From Acidimicrobiaceae bacterium (GTDB lineage: Bacteria > Actinomycetota > Acidimicrobiia > Acidimicrobiales > RAAP-2), in assembly GCA_003164275.1 (NCBI GenBank), contig PLSY01000159.1, positions 905 through 9,626 on the forward strand: 8,722 nucleotides of DNA, written 5' to 3'. The translations under genes were made by a program, and so were the position numbers. Position 1 is the stretch's first letter; every line of letters starts with the position of its first letter. A model generated the notes under the pieces. The model did no database searches and had not been told where the DNA came from. It saw only the letters and a program-made list of their open reading frames with translations. Shown piece after piece: positions 6,701-8,722 of the stretch.

Positions 6701-7162
6701 ATGAGACCGACCCCATCGAGTCGTCGGTCACTCGGTTCGGTCGCCTTCGCGGTCACCGCCCTCGCCGCGTACGGGTGGTGGGCCACTGGAGTTCCTCCAT
6801 TTACCCTACGCGCCTACGTCGCTGTGGGCGCTCCGGCGATACTGCTCTTCGCAACAGGAGTACTGAGCTCAGCGACCGGGCCCGCTCCCATCCTCCAGAG
6901 CGGCCCGCGGCACGAACCGCTGCGAGTACGGCGGGAACTTCCCTGGCTGGGCCTTCTCCTTCTTGCCGTCGCCCTCGAGGGTATCGGCCTCGCTCTCGGC
7001 GGACGCTCGAAGGCCGTCCCGACACTCAGCACCGTGGTCGACTACGCGCTGGCTGGGCATTTCGTACGCTTCCTGCTCTTCTGTGGGTGGCTCGCTGTCG
7101 GCTGGGCTCCGTTCCTGCGAGCGGCCCGGTTGGCGCGCTCGCAACGCGGTCGTGGCGCCTGA
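6701..7162 (+). CDS. Small membrane protein, about four transmembrane segments, function unknown
   Basis: The frame gives 153 residues from ATG 6701, 78 nt after the acyltransferase gene, with only a weak GAGG at 6695-6698 as ribosome binding site. Hydrophobic segments lie at about 11-30, 38-55, 81-100 and 120-142; the last carries FCGWLAVGW. The end is basic (RAARLARSQRGRG), which suggests a cytoplasmic C-terminus. Residues 82-140 align almost without gaps with the whole of the next small protein, sharing W, E, GGR, D, GW, VGW and R at the same spacing. No catalytic motif is seen. It may be related to small uncharacterised actinobacterial membrane families with a GW..GW ending, but I cannot assign one with certainty. 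Same-strand order suggests possible co-transcription with the lipid gene upstream, although a weak hairpin lies between them. Confidence 0.72.
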   Translation: MRPTPSSRRSLGSVAFAVTALAAYGWWATGVPPFTLRAYVAVGAPAILLFATGVLSSATGPAPILQSGPRHEPLRVRRELPWLGLLLLAVALEGIGLALGGRSKAVPTLSTVVDYALAGHFVRFLLFCGWLAVGWAPFLRAARLARSQRGRGA

Positions 7163-7163
7163 C

Positions 7164-7367
7164 ATGGTGGCCACCGTCGCCTGGCTCACCATCCTTGGGG
7201 TGGGGGCCGTCTGGGAGTTGGTCTGCCACCTGTCCGGTGGTCGGTGGCTGGGCCTCACCGACATCGGGGACCGTCTGTGGACCCGACTGCCCTGGAGAAT
7301 GGTCGTCATCGCCGGCTGGGCGTTCGTTGGGTGGCACGTGTTCGCCCGGTACACACTGCCCGGTTGA
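7164..7367 (+). CDS. Very small two-segment membrane protein, paralogous to the C-terminal half of its neighbour
   Basis: The frame gives 67 residues from ATG 7164, which begins one base after the TGA of the preceding gene. Such tight packing favours coupled translation, and there is little Shine-Dalgarno sequence. Hydrophobic segments are about 4-21 and 46-61, joined by a loop with SGGRWLGLTDIGDRLWTR. The ending VVIAGWAFVGWHVFAR resembles the last segment of the 153-residue protein upstream. The pattern of a GD-x-L loop followed by GW-x-x-x-GWH recalls short uncharacterised actinobacterial proteins (DUF6186 is a candidate, from memory and not verified). The longer frame open from 6963 mostly overlaps the previous gene, so the ATG at 7164 is the sensible start. 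Confidence 0.68.
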   Translation: MVATVAWLTILGVGAVWELVCHLSGGRWLGLTDIGDRLWTRLPWRMVVIAGWAFVGWHVFARYTLPG

Positions 7368-7583
7368 ATGATCCGGGCCCCAACCACGGCCCCCGAGACC
7401 CTGCTCCCATCCTCGGGCGAAGGTGGGTACGCACCTCCGATCCTCAGGTGCCGCAGATCGCACAATGGTCTTTTGGACTGAGTCGACGTGACGGCAAGGG
7501 TTGCGTCATGGCCATCCGCAACATTGTCACCCACCACGACCGAGCAACCAGACCCTGACGTGGCCCTGGAGTTTTGGTGACCC
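7368..7583. other. Intergenic region between converging genes, with possible hairpins
   Basis: I see no convincing gene in these 216 bases, which lie between the plus-strand membrane genes and the minus-strand recombinase remnant. GGGCC (7375-7379) and GGCCC (7388-7392) could form a 5-bp stem soon after the stop at 7367. CCCGAG (7392-7397) pairs with CTCGGG (7412-7417), and GTTGCG (7500-7505) pairs with CGCAAC (7517-7522) around the palindrome ATGGCCAT. None is followed by a T-run. They may serve as weak terminators for either strand. Confidence 0.3.
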
Positions 7584-7787
7584 TTAGCCTGCTCGCCCGG
7601 TGGATTGACGAAGCCGAGTGGAGTCAGCCCGACTTGACGCTGACGAGGGCCTCAGTCCCACCAGGGCGGCTGCCTCATCGTCTCCGGGCAGGACGTGGGC
7701 GTAGACCACCAAGGTGACGTTCGCCGTCTTGTGGCCGAGCCAAGTGGCACACGGTCCAGGCTTGCAACGGTCACCGAGCTGACCTCG
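7584..7787 (-). pseudogene. Tyrosine recombinase (phage-type integrase) 3' remnant
   Basis: The minus strand encodes WLGHKTANVTLVVYAHVLPG followed by DDEAAALVGLRPS, ending at TAA 7586-7584. This is the last part of a tyrosine recombinase: the LGH box (His at 7733-7731) and the catalytic Tyr in YAHV. The upstream end is broken by an in-frame TGA at 7790-7788, and the RCKPGPC stretch before LGH does not look like the normal helix. The earlier arginine and the HxxR box are absent. The fragment cannot be active. It is followed on the same strand, upstream, by the arsC stop at 7818, so an integrase gene was probably cut off when the ars segment and this region were joined. No tRNA gene or attachment repeat was found beside it. 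Confidence 0.7.
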
Positions 7788-7817
7788 TCAGGGTTCAGCG
7801 GATCGGCGAGCGGACGA

Positions 7818-8234
7818 CTACGGCGTGGCCGAACTACCGACAAGTTCAGTGAGCAGCTCCTGGACTCGCCGATCAATTTCCTCGACGATGGGTCTGGCCT
7901 GTTCGACACTCAACCCGCCAGGATCATCAAGCTCCCAGTCGAGGTAGCGCTTGCCTGGGAAGACCGGGCAGGTGTCTCCGCAGCCCATCGTCACGATGAC
8001 ATCGGCGATCTGCGCCGTCTCGTCGGTGAGTGGCTTCGGGAACTCCTGCGAGGGGTCGAGGCCCTGTTCCTCCAAGATGGCGACGACGGAGGGGTTGAGC
8101 TGGATGCCCGGCTCCGAACCGGCTGACTCAACTCGTATGCGGCCATCGGCGTAGTGGTCCAGTAGGACCCTTGCCGCCAGGCTTCGTCCGGCGTTGTGGA
8201 TGCAGAGGAAGAGCACCACGGGCTTGTCGTTCAC
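7818..8234 (-). CDS. arsC: Arsenate reductase, low-molecular-weight phosphatase type
   Basis: This 138-residue protein reduces arsenate to arsenite in the cytoplasm so that the efflux pump next to it can export it. The N-terminus VVLFLCIHNAGRS carries the Cys-X5-Arg loop (Cys11, Arg17) that binds the oxyanion. Further cysteines, Cys85 and Cys89, lie in TMGCGDTCPVFPGKRY, and an acidic LDDP at about 102-105 can supply the general acid. IHNAGRS and GCGD-CP-FPGKRY match actinobacterial ArsC proteins, some of which use mycothiol and mycoredoxin. Whether this one uses mycothiol or thioredoxin is not settled by sequence. The GTG start at 8234 overlaps the TGA of the pump gene (GTGA) and has AAGGAG at 8244-8239. 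Length and motifs are complete. Confidence 0.95.
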   Translation of the reverse strand: MNDKPVVLFLCIHNAGRSLAARVLLDHYADGRIRVESAGSEPGIQLNPSVVAILEEQGLDPSQEFPKPLTDETAQIADVIVTMGCGDTCPVFPGKRYLDWELDDPGGLSVEQARPIVEEIDRRVQELLTELVGSSATP

Positions 8235-8722
8235 TTTGCTCCTTCCAAAACGGGTCGTGTGGACTTTGTGGGGTAGTGACCCCTGGCCCACAGGGATACG
8301 TAGACAAGACCGACCAGCACGGGCACTTCGATCAGCGGTCCGACCACGCCAGCCAGTGCCTCGCCGCTGGTCACACCGAAGACGCCGATGGCCACGGCAA
8401 TGGCAAGCTCGAAGTTGTTCCCCGCCGCCGTGAACGAGAGGGTGGCAGTCCGCTCGTAGGGAAGTCCGATGGCCCGGCCGTAGGCGAACGTGCCGAACCA
8501 CATGATGGCGAAGTAGGCGAGGAGCGGAAGGGCGATGCGGGCCACAGCCGTGGGATGCGAAGTGATCGTGTGCCCCTGGAGAGCGAAGAGGATGACGATC
8601 GTGTAGAGCAGCCCGTAGAGGGCGAATGGGCCGAGACGAGGCAGCAGCTTGGTCTCGTACCATTCCCGGCCCCGGGCTCGTTCACCGAAGGTGCGGGTGA
8701 GGAACCCTGCCACGAGGGGAAC
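8231..8722 (-). CDS. acr3: ACR3-family arsenite efflux permease, C-terminal part (cut by window edge)
   Basis: The visible 163 residues begin at the window edge with VPLVAGFLTRTFGE and end at TGA 8233-8231; ACR3 proteins are usually about 350 residues, so this is roughly the second half. It exports As(III) across the inner membrane using the proton gradient. Visible hydrophobic helices include LGPFALYGLLYTIVILFAL, ARIALPLLAYFAIMWFG, FTAAGNNFELAIAVAIGVFG and GPLIEVPVLVGLVYVSLW. FTAAGNNFELA is a family hallmark containing the Glu shown to be essential in characterised ACR3 pumps; the essential Cys lies in the missing part. The stop overlaps the arsC start, so the two are one operon. A GTG at 8713 is an internal Val and not the real start. 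An arsR regulator, if present, lies beyond the window. Confidence 0.95.
   Translation of the reverse strand, partial: VPLVAGFLTRTFGERARGREWYETKLLPRLGPFALYGLLYTIVILFALQGHTITSHPTAVARIALPLLAYFAIMWFGTFAYGRAIGLPYERTATLSFTAAGNNFELAIAVAIGVFGVTSGEALAGVVGPLIEVPVLVGLVYVSLWARGHYPTKSTRPVLEGAK

Noticed and set aside
7647..7666. Second DosR-like match on the minus strand, GGGACTGAGGCCC
   Set aside because: The spacing between the half-sites is one base short, and it lies within the recombinase remnant's coding sequence with no gene downstream to control.
1..8722. CRISPR array or other short tandem repeats
   Set aside because: I saw no regularly spaced repeats on reading through the window.

Overview
The window is GC-rich DNA with actinobacterial features: GTG and TTG starts, stop/start overlaps, a phosphoribosyltransferase-hydrolase fusion of the kind known as Rv0571c in Mycobacterium tuberculosis, a fatty-acyl-AMP ligase, a mycobacterium-like ArsC and a DosR-like palindrome. 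An actinobacterium, perhaps outside the mycobacteria (an Acidimicrobiia-like lineage is one guess), fits best. No marker gene here fixes the taxon.

Left part (1-1745). A minus-strand operon encodes a phosphoribosyltransferase/alpha-beta hydrolase fusion (1574-210). A ribose-phosphate pyrophosphokinase (prs) follows, joined by a GTGA overlap and cut by the window edge. The first enzyme should use PRPP and the second should make it, so the pair looks like a self-supplied PRPP module. An imperfect palindrome about 60 bp upstream of the fusion gene resembles the DosR (hypoxia/dormancy) box.

Scar region (1746-2740). This stretch has no intact gene. It holds a start-less IS3-type OrfA fragment, directly followed by an AbiEii/AbiGii-type nucleotidyltransferase toxin gene. 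That toxin gene is broken by three frameshifts and two nonsense codons. The scar runs straight into a second prs copy on the plus strand (2751-3554). This copy has lost its N-terminal strand at the junction and carries a one-base frameshift near its C-terminus. The two prs copies are about 85% identical over the 123 nt that can be compared, and lie in opposite orientations.

Centre (3824-7367, plus strand). One large gene encodes an acyl carrier protein, a fatty-acyl-AMP ligase and a PlsC-type acyltransferase in a single chain, apparently a complete route from free fatty acid to acylated lipid. Two small membrane proteins follow; the whole of the second aligns with the C-terminal half of the first.

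Right part (7584-8722, minus strand). An arsenic resistance operon (acr3 partial, then arsC, coupled by a GTGA overlap) points toward a decayed tyrosine-recombinase 3' fragment. Integrase, IS and toxin remnants mark this as an accessory, recombined part of the genome.
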